Source: Acanthamoeba sp. SK_2022b
Taxonomy: Eukaryota > Discosea > Longamoebia > Acanthamoebidae
Length of the DNA stretch: 30,720 nt
Reading direction: 5' to 3'
Assembly (NCBI GenBank): GCA_027943245.1
Contig: JANDJZ010000503.1
Span: forward strand, 1-30,720
Each line of letters starts with the position of its first letter. Positions within the stretch are counted from its first letter, which is position 1. Position numbers and translations under genes: made by a program. Of this stretch, positions 23,633 to 30,720 are shown one piece after another. The notes below the pieces were generated by a model, which ran no database searches, was not told where the DNA came from, and saw nothing but the letters and a program-made list of their open reading frames with translations.

Positions 23633-25687
23633 ATGGAACTTAAAGCGACATCGCTGGGGAAACACCTGGCTCAGCACCCTTATAACCGCGTGCGGTTGCT
23701 GCACGCCGGCGTTGAGGTGAGCGGGGAAAAACATGAATATCTGATCCCCTTCAATCAATTGATTCAGGTCAGGTGCAAGCGCGGCATCGTCTGGGGCGAG
23801 CTGGAATTTGAATTGCCGGACGAAAAAGTGGTGCGGCTGCACGGCACCGAATGGCAGGAAACGCAGCGTTTTCATCATTATCTGCAGCAGGCCTGGCAGC
23901 AGTGGAGCGCAGAAATGAGCGAGGTCAGCGCCGGCGTGTTGCAACAGCAGGTGGCGCAGATCCAGCGCATCGAGCAGCAAGACAAATGGTTTAAAAAGTC
24001 TGAGCTGGGCAAGCTGCAGCAGCAAATCCACGAGGCTTTCTCCGCGTTGCCGATGCCGGTGGCGCGTCTGGATGAGTTTGATAACTGCCGGGCAGATTAT
24101 CATCTGTGTCTGCAATGGCTGCAGCAGGGGCTGCGCAGCGTCGAACAACGCAACCGGCAGTGGACCGAGCGCATGCTGGAGCAACATCACAACTTCTTCC
24201 AGACCGTCGAGAGTTCACCGCTCAATGACTCTCAGAGCCGTGCGGTGGTCAACGGCGAGGATTCCGTTCTGGTATTGGCGGGGGCCGGCAGCGGCAAAAC
24301 GTCGGTGCTGGTGGCGCGCGCCGGCTGGCTGCTGCGCCGTCAGGAGGCGGAGCCGGGCCAAATTTTGCTGTTGGCGTTCGGCCGTCAGGCAGCGAGTGAG
24401 ATGAATGATCGCATCAAAGCGCGTTTGGGCGATGTCGGCATTCAGGCCAAGACATTCCATGCATTGGCGCTGCAGATCATTCAACAGGGCAGCCGCAAAG
24501 CCCCGGCCATCAGCCGATTGGAAACCGATGCCAAAGCGCGCAAAGCGTTGCTGATTACCCATTGGCGACAACAGTGCGCAGAGAAAAAAGCCCAGGCCAA
24601 GGGGTGGCGTCAATGGTTGAGCGACGAACTGGAATGGGAAGTGCCGGAAGGCGACTTTTGGCAGGATCAACGCCTGGCGGATCGGCTGGCGGGCCGCTTG
24701 GAACGCTGGCTGGGGCTGATGCGCATGCACGGCGGCAGCCAGGCGGAAATGATTGAGCAGGCGGATGAAGAAATCCTCGATCTGTTTTCAAAACGCATCC
24801 GGCTGATGGCACCGCTGCTGAAAGCCTGGAAAAGCGCCTTGAAAGAGGAAGGGGCGGTGGACTTCTCCGGTCTGATCCATCAGGCGGTCAATATTCTCGA
24901 CAAGGGGCGCTTTGTCAGCCCGTGGAAACATATTCTGGTCGATGAGTTTCAGGATATCTCGCCGCAGCGTGCGCTGTTGCTGGCGGCGCTGCGTCGACAA
25001 AACAAACAGACCTGCCTGTTTGCGGTGGGGGATGACTGGCAGGCGATTTATCGCTTCAGCGGCGCAGAGTTGACGTTAACCACGGCGTTCACCACTCACT
25101 TCGGTGAAGGGGCGCAGTGCGCGCTGGACACCACTTATCGCTTTAATGAACGTATCGGTGAGGTAGCCAACCGGTTCGTGCAGCAGAACCCGCACCAGTT
25201 GAAAAAACCGCTCAACAGCCTGAGCAAGGGCAATAAAAAGTCGGTGGCGATCCTGCCGCACGAGCAGCTGGAGCCCTTGCTGGATAAACTGAGCGGCTAT
25301 GCCAAGCCGGAGGAGCGTATCTTGGTACTGGCGCGCTACCATCATCTGAAACCGGAAGCGCTGGCGAAAGCGGCCACCCGCTGGCCCAAGCTGGATCTGG
25401 AGTTTATGACCATCCACGCCAGCAAGGGGCAGCAGGCGGAATACGTCATCATCGCCGGTTTGCATGACGGGCGTGACGGTTTCCCGGCCGTGGCGCGCGA
25501 GTCGGTGTTGGAAGAGGTGCTGCTGCCACAGCCGGAGGATTTTCCGGATGCCGAAGAGCGCCGCCTGCTGTATGTCGCATTGACTCGCGCCAAACACCAG
25601 GTCTGGCTGTTGCAGGATCGTGAACGCCCTTCGGTGTTCGTCGAACAGCTGCAAGATCTTGGCGTACCGGTGCAGAAAAAACCGTAG
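23633..25687 (+). CDS. helD: DNA helicase IV (HelD)
   Basis: A superfamily 1A 3'-5' DNA helicase of the UvrD/Rep type; E. coli DNA helicase IV, distinct from the RNA-polymerase-binding HelD of Gram-positives. The 684-residue product has the same length as E. coli HelD. An N-terminal helicase-IV-specific domain covers about 1-195. Then come the Q-motif (PLNDSQSRAVVNGED), Walker A AGAGSGKT (216-223), motif II DEFQDISPQR, motif III GDDWQAIYRFSGAE, motif V MTIHASKGQQAEYV and motif VI YVALTRAKHQVW. No defect is visible. It stands alone between divergent yccF and convergent mgsA; no promoter is confidently assigned. Confidence 0.96.
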   Translation: MELKATSLGKHLAQHPYNRVRLLHAGVEVSGEKHEYLIPFNQLIQVRCKRGIVWGELEFELPDEKVVRLHGTEWQETQRFHHYLQQAWQQWSAEMSEVSAGVLQQQVAQIQRIEQQDKWFKKSELGKLQQQIHEAFSALPMPVARLDEFDNCRADYHLCLQWLQQGLRSVEQRNRQWTERMLEQHHNFFQTVESSPLNDSQSRAVVNGEDSVLVLAGAGSGKTSVLVARAGWLLRRQEAEPGQILLLAFGRQAASEMNDRIKARLGDVGIQAKTFHALALQIIQQGSRKAPAISRLETDAKARKALLITHWRQQCAEKKAQAKGWRQWLSDELEWEVPEGDFWQDQRLADRLAGRLERWLGLMRMHGGSQAEMIEQADEEILDLFSKRIRLMAPLLKAWKSALKEEGAVDFSGLIHQAVNILDKGRFVSPWKHILVDEFQDISPQRALLLAALRRQNKQTCLFAVGDDWQAIYRFSGAELTLTTAFTTHFGEGAQCALDTTYRFNERIGEVANRFVQQNPHQLKKPLNSLSKGNKKSVAILPHEQLEPLLDKLSGYAKPEERILVLARYHHLKPEALAKAATRWPKLDLEFMTIHASKGQQAEYVIIAGLHDGRDGFPAVARESVLEEVLLPQPEDFPDAEERRLLYVALTRAKHQVWLLQDRERPSVFVEQLQDLGVPVQKKP

Positions 25688-25693
25688 GCATCA

Positions 25694-25713
25694 GGCCTGG
25701 CGGTAGCCAGGCC
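25694..25713. terminator. GC hairpin between convergent helD and mgsA
   Basis: GGCCTGGC (25694-25701) and GCCAGGCC (25706-25713) pair perfectly with loop GGTA, within the 33-nt gap between the two stop codons. There is no T-run, so termination is inferred from position alone. Confidence 0.5.
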
Positions 25714-25720
25714 GCGAGGA

Positions 25721-26179
25721 CTATTTCAGGCGCTCTTGCAGATAGCGCTGATAGTCGGGGATGGCGATCTCCACCTCGCTTTTGAACAGCGGAGAGTCGA
25801 TCAGAAAGTCCGCGGTCGAGCGGTTGGTGGCCACCGGGATATTCCATACGGTCGCCAGCCGCAGAAGCGCCTTCACGTCCGGATCGTGCGGTACCGCGTT
25901 CAGCGGATCCCAGAAGAAGATCAGCATGTCTATCTTGCCTTCCGCAATCAATGCGCCAACCTGCTGATCGCCGCCCATGGGGCCACTCAGCATGCTGGTG
26001 ACCGGAATGCCGCTGGCGCGCTGGATCAGGTTACCGGTGGTGCCGGTGGCGTACAGCTGGTGCTGCGCCAAAATGGTCTTGTGGCTCTCTACCCACTCCA
26101 ACAGGGCCTGTTTGCGGTGATCGTGCGCCACCAGCGCAATGTGTTTGCGCGCGGCGATAGTGCGGGTGGTCAATTCCAT
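25721..26179 (-). CDS. mgsA: Methylglyoxal synthase
   Basis: Converts dihydroxyacetone phosphate to methylglyoxal and phosphate, a bypass used when glycolytic phosphate sugars accumulate. The 152-residue product has the E. coli length. Active-site residues known from the E. coli enzyme are in place: H19 and D20 (VAHDH), the phosphate loop ATGTTGN (44-50), D71 in [11 protein letters not shown]91 (FFWDPL), H98 and D101 (PHDPD). It lies 122 nt downstream of yccT, from which it is separated by the yccT terminator, so it has its own promoter in 26180-26261; I did not assign one. Confidence 0.97.
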   Translation of the reverse strand: MELTTRTIAARKHIALVAHDHRKQALLEWVESHKTILAQHQLYATGTTGNLIQRASGIPVTSMLSGPMGGDQQVGALIAEGKIDMLIFFWDPLNAVPHDPDVKALLRLATVWNIPVATNRSTADFLIDSPLFKSEVEIAIPDYQRYLQERLK

Positions 26180-26261
26180 CTCGGTGTCCTTCGCTAATCG
26201 GGGATGTGCGACAGATTACTGAAACTGTTTTTCACTGCCTAGCGTTTGCGCTTGAAAATGC

Positions 26262-26293
26262 GAAGAAAAGGCGCCTTTGCGGGGAAAGACGCC
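26262..26293 (-). terminator. yccT terminator
   Basis: On the minus strand GGCGTCTTT (26285-26293) pairs with AAAGGCGCC (26270-26278) through a 6-nt loop, with one G-U pair. TTTTCTT follows. It begins 9 nt after the yccT stop. Confidence 0.8.
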
Positions 26294-26301
26294 GGGAAGG
26301 A

Positions 26302-26967
26302 TCAGCGAACCGGTTGTTTATTGGCCCACCGCAGAAAACGCTTCTGTGTTTCCTTGTCGGCTTGCTGGAACCAATATTGCAGCATCTGTTCCGACACGTT
26401 TTCCCCTTTCAGCGTGACCGTTGGAGCGTTCAGCGGCGTGCCGGCCAGCGAGGGCGTTGAGGGATTATCGGCGTTCGCCTGAACGAAGGCCGCGACGGAG
26501 GCGGAGCGATTCTGGCGGTTGTAATCCGTCATCACCTTTTCCAAATCGGCATTGAAGGTGACGCTGTCGGGATGCAGCACGTCATGCCGGAACGGCAGGG
26601 CGTTGCCGTCTTTATCGACCACCAGATAATTCAACGTCTTGTCAAAGCGTTGCGCATCGCGATCGTTCTCGATGCGCGGCAGTTCGATCGCCACCTGGCT
26701 GATCTTTTGCGTATTGAAGGAGGCAACCAGCGGCAGGGAAGCATAGGCCTGCGTATGCTGGCCGGCGCGGACGTTTTTGGTCACTTTAAACAGCAGCTGG
26801 TGCTGTCCGCCATCCAGTTCAAGACTGTCGGCGCCTTTTAACAACGAACCTGTCATTTTCTTGCCGTCGACCACCAGCAGGTCGATGTCCGGGGAGAGTT
26901 TCAGGGTCGTAGCCGCGGCAGGCATGCTGATGCTGAGCAACGCCGCAACCACCAGACCAAATTTCAT
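26302..26967 (-). CDS. csgI: Periplasmic DUF2057 protein YccT (CsgI)
   Basis: A secreted protein of the YccT family; in E. coli it was renamed CsgI as an inhibitor of curli fibre formation. The 221-residue product (E. coli 220) has a signal peptide MKFGLVVAALLSISMPAAA before TTLKLSPDIDLLVVDGKKM, the conserved start of the mature domain. The C-terminus (ENVSEQMLQYWFQQADKET then FLRWANKQPVR) also fits the family. Two ATG codons are adjacent; I chose 26967, six nt from AAGGAG, over 26970. No curli genes are in this window, so a curli role here is only inferred from homology. Confidence 0.9.
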   Translation of the reverse strand: MKFGLVVAALLSISMPAAATTLKLSPDIDLLVVDGKKMTGSLLKGADSLELDGGQHQLLFKVTKNVRAGQHTQAYASLPLVASFNTQKISQVAIELPRIENDRDAQRFDKTLNYLVVDKDGNALPFRHDVLHPDSVTFNADLEKVMTDYNRQNRSASVAAFVQANADNPSTPSLAGTPLNAPTVTLKGENVSEQMLQYWFQQADKETQKRFLRWANKQPVR

Positions 26968-27223
26968 CATTATCTCCTTATAAAGTGACGTAGCTCTAAG
27001 TGTTGAACACGGCATAGGTTGTGTCAAAATTTTTCAATCGGGCGTTATGTTCACATTTTTACATATTTTATCGCGATTAGACACGACCATGAGCAGCTGA
27101 ACCGCGACAGCCTCTGACCATAAGATTGCGCTGAAGTTTCCCTCGCGTTGCGCTTAGCCGAGCGGGTGCCGATCGGTTACACTCGAAGCGGAGAGTGGCG
27201 GTGTGATAAACGGGAGTTGAAAG

Positions 27224-27637
27224 ATGCAAGATCAAGAGATTATCGAGCTGTTGCAGCAGGTGAAAACTATCGCGCTGGTCGGTGCCAGCGATAACCCGTC
27301 GCGGCCCAGCTATGGGGTGATGGCATATCTGTTGGCGCAAGGCTACCAGGTGATCCCGGTCAGCCCAAAACTGGCGGGGCAGACGCTGCTGGGGCAGCCG
27401 GTTTACGCTACGCTGGCCGCTATACCGCAGCCGGTGGATATGGTTGACGTGTTTCGCAATTCGGAGGCGGCTTACGGCGTGGCGCAAGAGGCGATAGCGA
27501 TCGGCGCCAAGGCGCTGTGGCTGCAGATTGGCGTGATTAACGATCAGGCGGCGGAGCTGGCGCAACAGGCCGGGCTGCGCGTGGTGATGGATCGCTGTCC
27601 GAAAATCGACATTCCGCGTTTGGGGCTGGAGCGCTGA
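27224..27637 (+). CDS. yccU: CoA-binding protein YccU
   Basis: A small cytoplasmic protein of the CoA-binding-domain (Rossmann) family; no catalytic role is established. The 137-residue product has the E. coli length. It shows the nucleotide-binding turn [17 protein letters not shown] (from about 17), [15 protein letters not shown], the [12 protein letters not shown] segment and a C-terminal [14 protein letters not shown] with a conserved Cys. The start has a GGGAG site (in cgggagttgaaag). It is divergent from yccT across a 256-nt gap that shows no other gene, and convergent with hspQ across a hairpin. Confidence 0.93.
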   Translation: MQDQEIIELLQQVKTIALVGASDNPSRPSYGVMAYLLAQGYQVIPVSPKLAGQTLLGQPVYATLAAIPQPVDMVDVFRNSEAAYGVAQEAIAIGAKALWLQIGVINDQAAELAQQAGLRVVMDRCPKIDIPRLGLER

Positions 27638-27668
27638 ATAAAAAGGGCCTGGCGCGATGCCAGGCCCT
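27638..27668 (-). terminator. hspQ terminator (between convergent yccU and hspQ)
   Basis: AGGGCCTGGC (27644-27653) and GCCAGGCCCT (27659-27668) pair perfectly with a 5-nt loop. On the minus strand the stem runs into TTTTTATT, so it terminates hspQ. On the plus strand there is no T-run, yet it may still end yccU transcripts. Confidence 0.85.
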
Positions 27669-27694
27669 CTCGGGTTTCTCAGGTCTTGGCGCGG

Positions 27695-28012
27695 TCAATT
27701 GCGCAAGCGTGGCGCCTGTAGCTGGTGGCGGATGGATTCCGCCAGTTCATCCAGCGATGGTTGCTCGGGGTGTGCCTCCTGGGCTTCGCTATCCAGCTGT
27801 GCTTCCGCCAGATAGGTGTGTACCGGTTGGCCTTCCTCGTCTTCCATCACCACGTGGTACCAAGGGGCGGAACGCAGTTCATCGTTCGCCGCTATCTCGT
27901 CAGCTTTGGGTTGTTCCAAAGAGTATTCCGGGTCGATATCGATCACGACACCCAAATACCCCAGCAGTTTATGTCTAACCTGTTGTCCGATACCGAATTT
28001 GCTGGCAATCAT
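27695..28012 (-). CDS. hspQ: Heat shock protein HspQ
   Basis: A small heat-shock-regulated protein (formerly YccV, a hemimethylated-DNA-binding family member); in Yersinia it acts as a specificity-enhancing factor and substrate of the Lon protease. The 105-residue product has the same length as the E. coli protein. It begins [21 protein letters not shown], contains [22 protein letters not shown] and ends QLQAPRLRN, close to the E. coli tail. I chose the ATG at 28010-28012, which has AGGAGG 5 nt upstream; eighteen codons of open frame upstream contain the promoter. A sigma-32-type promoter lies at 28045-28072. Confidence 0.95.
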   Translation of the reverse strand: MIASKFGIGQQVRHKLLGYLGVVIDIDPEYSLEQPKADEIAANDELRSAPWYHVVMEDEEGQPVHTYLAEAQLDSEAQEAHPEQPSLDELAESIRHQLQAPRLRN

Positions 28013-28033
28013 GATGACCTCCTGAGAAACAAT

Positions 28034-28059
28034 GCCTTGCTCATATATGGGGGCAAGGC
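28034..28059 (-). terminator. Possible rlmI terminator overlapping the hspQ promoter
   Basis: On the minus strand GCCTTGC (28053-28059) pairs with GCAAGGC (28034-28040) around a 12-nt loop. ATTGTTTC follows, 14 nt after the rlmI stop. The loop contains the hspQ -10 element. The T-tract is weak, so termination efficiency is uncertain. Confidence 0.45.
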
Positions 28060-28072
28060 AGCGCATTTCAAG
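28045..28072 (-). promoter_or_regulatory. Sigma-32 heat-shock promoter of hspQ
   Basis: On the minus strand CTTGAAA (28066-28072) and CCCCATAT (28045-28052) match the sigma-32 consensus CTTGAAA / CCCCATNT, with 14 bp between CTTGAA and CCCCAT. The -35 abuts the rlmI stop codon (28073-28075). Confidence 0.88.
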
Positions 28073-29263
28073 TTACATCACCCGACAAGCGAATCCTTTC
28101 AGGTACAGCCCCTCAGGATACGTGGCGATCACCGGGTGATCGGCAGCCTGCCGGAACTGCTCTATAAATTGTACATCACGTCCGGCATCTACAGCGGCGT
28201 CGGCCAAAATTTTCTGGAACAGGTCGGTCGGCATCAGCCCGGAGCAGGAGAAGCTGAGCAGAATGCCGCCCGGATTCAGCAGCTGCAGCGCCAGCATGTT
28301 GATGTCTTTGTAGCCGCGGCAGGCGCTAGCCAGCTGGTTTTTGTTCTCGACGAACTTCGGCGGATCCATGATGATCAGATCGAATTTCTCGCCCTGGGTG
28401 CGGTAGTTGCGCAGCAGTTGGAACACGTCATCGCGGACGAACTCCGCTTTGCTCAGATCCAGCTTGTTGAGCTCGACGTTCTGCCGGGCGATATCCAGCG
28501 CCGCCTGCGAGGTATCCACGCTGATTACCTGCGCGCAGCCGCCCATCAGAGCGGAAACGGCGAAGGCGCCGGTGTAGGAGAAGCAGTTCAGCACCCGACG
28601 GCCGGCGGAGTAATTGCGCGCCGCCAGGCGGCTATCGCGCTGGTCGAGGTAGAAACCGGTCTTGTGCCCCTGCTGAATGTCCACCAGCAGCTTCATGCCG
28701 TGTTCGGTGATCGGCAGCAGTTCCGGGGGCAGATCGCCCAGCACCGGGCCCTGTGCCAGCGGCAGGCCTTCTTTTTTGCGCACCGCAACGTCGGAGCGAT
28801 CGTAGATCGAACATTCCGGGTAGCAATGTTGCAGGGCGGAAAGCAGGGCCGGGCGCTGGTATTCGGCACCGGCGGATAGCAGCTGCAGCACCAGGAAATT
28901 CTGGAAACGATCGATAGTGATACCCGGCAGGCCGTCGGACTCGCCGGCGATCAGGCGGTATCCGTCCAGACCGTCGCGCTGCGCGACCCAATCGCGCCAG
29001 CTTTGCGCTTGCTGCAGGCGGCGGATGAAGAAATCGATGTTAATCTCTTCATCTGGCTGGAAGGTCCAGACGCGTGCACGGATCTGCGACTCGGGCGAAT
29101 AGGCGCCGCGCGCCAGCCATTTTCCCTGGCTGTCGAGAATATCGATGGTTTCACCGGAGTGGGCTTTGCCCTCAACGCGTTGAACGGCGCCGGAGAACAC
29201 CCAAGGGTGGCGACGGAGTAAGGACTTTTCACGTCCTTTGGCGAGAAACAGGCGTACGGTCAT
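28073..29263 (-). CDS. rlmI: 23S rRNA m5C1962 methyltransferase RlmI
   Basis: Methylates C1962 of 23S rRNA using S-adenosylmethionine. The 396-residue product has the same length as E. coli RlmI. It has an N-terminal PUA RNA-binding domain (about 1-75, [20 protein letters not shown]) and a central beta-rich domain. The methyltransferase domain carries [17 protein letters not shown] (from 226), the SAM acidic residue in [27 protein letters not shown] (from 300) and the catalytic cysteine C340 in [10 protein letters not shown]. It is divergent from acyP, with 92 nt between the starts. hspQ lies 60 nt downstream but has its own promoter. Confidence 0.96.
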   Translation of the reverse strand: MTVRLFLAKGREKSLLRRHPWVFSGAVQRVEGKAHSGETIDILDSQGKWLARGAYSPESQIRARVWTFQPDEEINIDFFIRRLQQAQSWRDWVAQRDGLDGYRLIAGESDGLPGITIDRFQNFLVLQLLSAGAEYQRPALLSALQHCYPECSIYDRSDVAVRKKEGLPLAQGPVLGDLPPELLPITEHGMKLLVDIQQGHKTGFYLDQRDSRLAARNYSAGRRVLNCFSYTGAFAVSALMGGCAQVISVDTSQAALDIARQNVELNKLDLSKAEFVRDDVFQLLRNYRTQGEKFDLIIMDPPKFVENKNQLASACRGYKDINMLALQLLNPGGILLSFSCSGLMPTDLFQKILADAAVDAGRDVQFIEQFRQAADHPVIATYPEGLYLKGFACRVM

Positions 29264-29355
29264 AATTAATAATGCTGCCAGCTAGGAGAAAAAGAGTGAC
29301 ACGGCGGTGCAAAAGCACGGCAATGCCATAACGAAAACTGAATAAGGGGGCGATT

Positions 29356-29634
29356 ATGACACAAGTTTGCATAGCTGCGTATGTGTATGGCGTGGTGCAG
29401 GGGGTCGGGTTCCGCTATTCCACACAGCGGCAGGCCGAGGCGCTGGGGGTGACCGGCTATGCGCGCAACCTTGATGACGGCAGCGTTCAGGTGGTGGCCT
29501 GCGGCACGCAGGCGCAGGTGGACAAGCTGGTGGCGTGGTTGAAACAGGGCGGCCCGCGCAGCGCGCGCGTCGAACGCGTGCTGGTGGAGCCGCAGGGCGT
29601 GGTCGATTACGCCGGGTTTGGCATTCGCTATTGA
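29356..29634 (+). CDS. acyP: Acylphosphatase
   Basis: Small cytosolic enzyme (YccX) that hydrolyses acyl phosphates such as carbamoyl phosphate and acetyl phosphate. The 92-residue product has the E. coli length. The catalytic arginine R20 lies in [11 protein letters not shown] and the catalytic asparagine N38 in [18 protein letters not shown] precedes the ATG by about 5 nt. It is a single gene, convergent with tusE; the 34-nt gap has no strong terminator. Confidence 0.96.
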   Translation: MTQVCIAAYVYGVVQGVGFRYSTQRQAEALGVTGYARNLDDGSVQVVACGTQAQVDKLVAWLKQGGPRSARVERVLVEPQGVVDYAGFGIRY

Positions 29635-29668
29635 ATGCCGGGCTGCAGCGGCGCTGCGGGCGGAGCGG

Positions 29669-29998
29669 TCAGATGCATTTTACCGGTTTCGGCAATCCGG
29701 CGATCTTGGTGGCTTGTTTAGCTGGCCCCTTCGGGAACAGGCGATACAGATAGCGGCTGTTGCCTTTTTCTTCGCCGTATTTTTGCGCCATGGCCTTGAC
29801 CAGCATGCGAATCGCCGGGGAGGTGTTAAATTCCTGATAGAAGTTGCGCACGAAGCGCACCACTTCCCAGTGTGCTTCGGTGAGCACGATCTCTTCCTGT
29901 GCCGCCAGCAGTGGCGCCAGTCCTTCATGCCAGTCGGCGCTGTTTTTCAGATAGCCCTGCGCGTCAGTGTCGATAACCCGACCTTCAAACTCCAACAT
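29669..29998 (-). CDS. tusE: Sulfur relay protein TusE
   Basis: Takes persulfide sulfur from the TusBCD complex and passes it to MnmA for 2-thiouridine in tRNA wobble positions; DsrC family. The 109-residue product has the E. coli length. The sulfur-carrying cysteine is the penultimate residue, C108 (PKPVKCI end). Conserved [20 protein letters not shown] and [20 protein letters not shown] fit the family. I chose the ATG giving [12 protein letters not shown]; fifteen open codons upstream do not match. GAGG lies a few nt before it. yccA lies upstream and is closed by its own terminator. Confidence 0.96.
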   Translation of the reverse strand: MLEFEGRVIDTDAQGYLKNSADWHEGLAPLLAAQEEIVLTEAHWEVVRFVRNFYQEFNTSPAIRMLVKAMAQKYGEEKGNSRYLYRLFPKGPAKQATKIAGLPKPVKCI

Positions 29999-30053
29999 AC
30001 TGCCTCGATAACGGATAATTCGGAACGGCCGCCAGTTTAGCAAATTTTTTCGG

Positions 30054-30085
30054 CCGCAAAAAACAAAGCCCCGCCGGAGCGGGGC
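30054..30085 (-). terminator. yccA terminator
   Basis: GCCCCGC (30068-30074) and GCGGGGC (30079-30085) pair around a 4-nt loop. On the minus strand the stem runs into TTTGTTTTTTG. It lies 24 nt after the yccA stop. Confidence 0.9.
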
Positions 30086-30109
30086 CAGGAAGGCATGCGT
30101 AACGTGCGA

Positions 30110-30720
30110 TCAATTGCTGCGGGCGAAGCCCAGAATGCTCAACAGGCTGATGAACATGTTGTAGAGCGACACGTACAGGCTAACGGTGGCGCGAATGTAG
30201 TTGGTCTCGCCGCCGTGAATGATGTTGCTGGTTTCCCACAGGATCGCGCCGGCAGAGAACAGGATGAACAGCGCGCTGATAGCCAGGTGCAGGGCAGGGA
30301 TCTGCAGGAACAGGTTGGCGATCACCGCCACCAGCAGCACCACAAAACCGGCCATCATCATGCCGGACAGGAACGACATGTCTTTACGGGTGGTCAGCAC
30401 ATACGCCGAGCAGCAGAAGAAGACGGCTGCGGTACCGCCCAGCGCCAGCATGATCAGGTCGCCCGCGCCGGCGTTCAGGAACGAGCTGAGGATTGGGCCA
30501 AGGGCGTATCCCATGAAACCGGTCAGCGCGAACGCCGCCAGAATGCCCGCCGGGCTGTTGGCCAGTTTATGGGTCAGGAACATCAGGCCATAGAAACCGA
30601 CCAGCATCAGCAGCAGACCCGGAGCCGGCAGACCCAGCATCGTGCTGGCGGTTGCGGTCAGGGCTGAGAAGGCCAGGGTCAGGGATAACAGGAAATAGGT
30701 GTTGCGCAGGACTTTATGCG
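30110..30720 (-). CDS. yccA: Bax inhibitor-1 family membrane protein YccA (5' end outside window)
   Basis: An inner-membrane protein of the Bax-inhibitor-1-like family; in E. coli YccA is a substrate and modulator of the FtsH protease, and it can protect SecY from degradation. The frame enters from the right edge as [17 protein letters not shown] and gives 202 residues. E. coli YccA has 219, so about 17 N-terminal residues are missing. It shows about seven hydrophobic segments, the conserved [30 protein letters not shown] and the C-terminal [20 protein letters not shown] region. An internal ATG at 30640 could be mistaken for the start; the conserved sequence before it shows it is not. Confidence 0.95.
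   Translation of the reverse strand, partial: HKVLRNTYFLLSLTLAFSALTATASTMLGLPAPGLLLMLVGFYGLMFLTHKLANSPAGILAAFALTGFMGYALGPILSSFLNAGAGDLIMLALGGTAAVFFCCSAYVLTTRKDMSFLSGMMMAGFVVLLVAVIANLFLQIPALHLAISALFILFSAGAILWETSNIIHGGETNYIRATVSLYVSLYNMFISLLSILGFARSN

Noticed and set aside
1..30720. matS sites (GTGACRNYGTCAC), CRISPR arrays, insertion sequences, tRNA genes, toxin-antitoxin or defence genes
   Set aside because: Looked for by eye on both strands and none was found. The window reads as continuous core genome, so I do not claim an undescribed defence or mobile system.

Overview
This window is a stretch of conserved core chromosome from an enteric gammaproteobacterium, most likely Serratia (S. marcescens group, Yersiniaceae). 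The GC content is high, the encoded proteins look like close relatives of E. coli proteins, and the OmpA loop sequences look Serratia-like. Species assignment rests on my memory of protein families, not on a search. As far as I recall the E. coli K-12 map, gene order and orientation follow it from ssuC to yccA (about b0934 to b0970). The one difference is that the elf/ycbU-V-F fimbrial block between ssuE and pyrD is missing here. I see no prophage, insertion sequence, integron, CRISPR array, tRNA or rRNA.

Layout. (1) 1-3329, minus strand: ssuE-ssuA-ssuD-ssuC, the organosulfonate uptake and desulfonation operon; ssuC runs off the left edge. (2) 3588-5323, plus: pyrD (pyrimidine synthesis, with a leader that looks like a CTP-sensed start-site switch) and zapC (Z-ring stabiliser). 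(3) 5330-6433, minus: ycbX. (4) 6537-14153, plus: rlmKL-uup, then the overlapping pqiA-pqiB-pqiC operon (envelope lipid transport), ending at a strong terminator. (5) 14424-14594, plus: rmf, a 56-codon ribosome hibernation gene. (6) 14912-17247, minus: lonH then fabA. The fabA promoter carries adjoining FabR- and FadR-type operators that reach into the 3' end of lonH. (7) 17458-17916, plus: matP. (8) 18018-19961, minus: sulA (SOS box) and ompA (long structured leader). (9) 20191-20847, plus: sxy/tfoX. (10) 20852-23466, minus: yccF-yccS. (11) 23633-25687, plus: helD. (12) 25721-26967, minus: yccT(csgI) and mgsA. (13) 27224-27637, plus: yccU. (14) 27695-29263, minus: rlmI and hspQ, the latter with a heat-shock sigma-32 type promoter. 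(15) 29356-29634, plus: acyP. (16) 29669 to the right edge, minus: yccA (5' end missing) and tusE.

Many of the genes concern cell division and chromosome organisation (zapC, matP, sulA), the outer membrane and envelope lipids (pqiABC, ompA, fabA) or ribosomes and RNA (rlmKL, rlmI, rmf, uup, tusE). I did not find an undescribed multi-gene system. The points most worth a second look are small: a long unassigned stem-loop between rmf and fabA, several perfect GC-rich hairpins without U-tracts at gene ends, an inverted repeat upstream of the ssu operon, and regulatory sites that overlap neighbouring genes.
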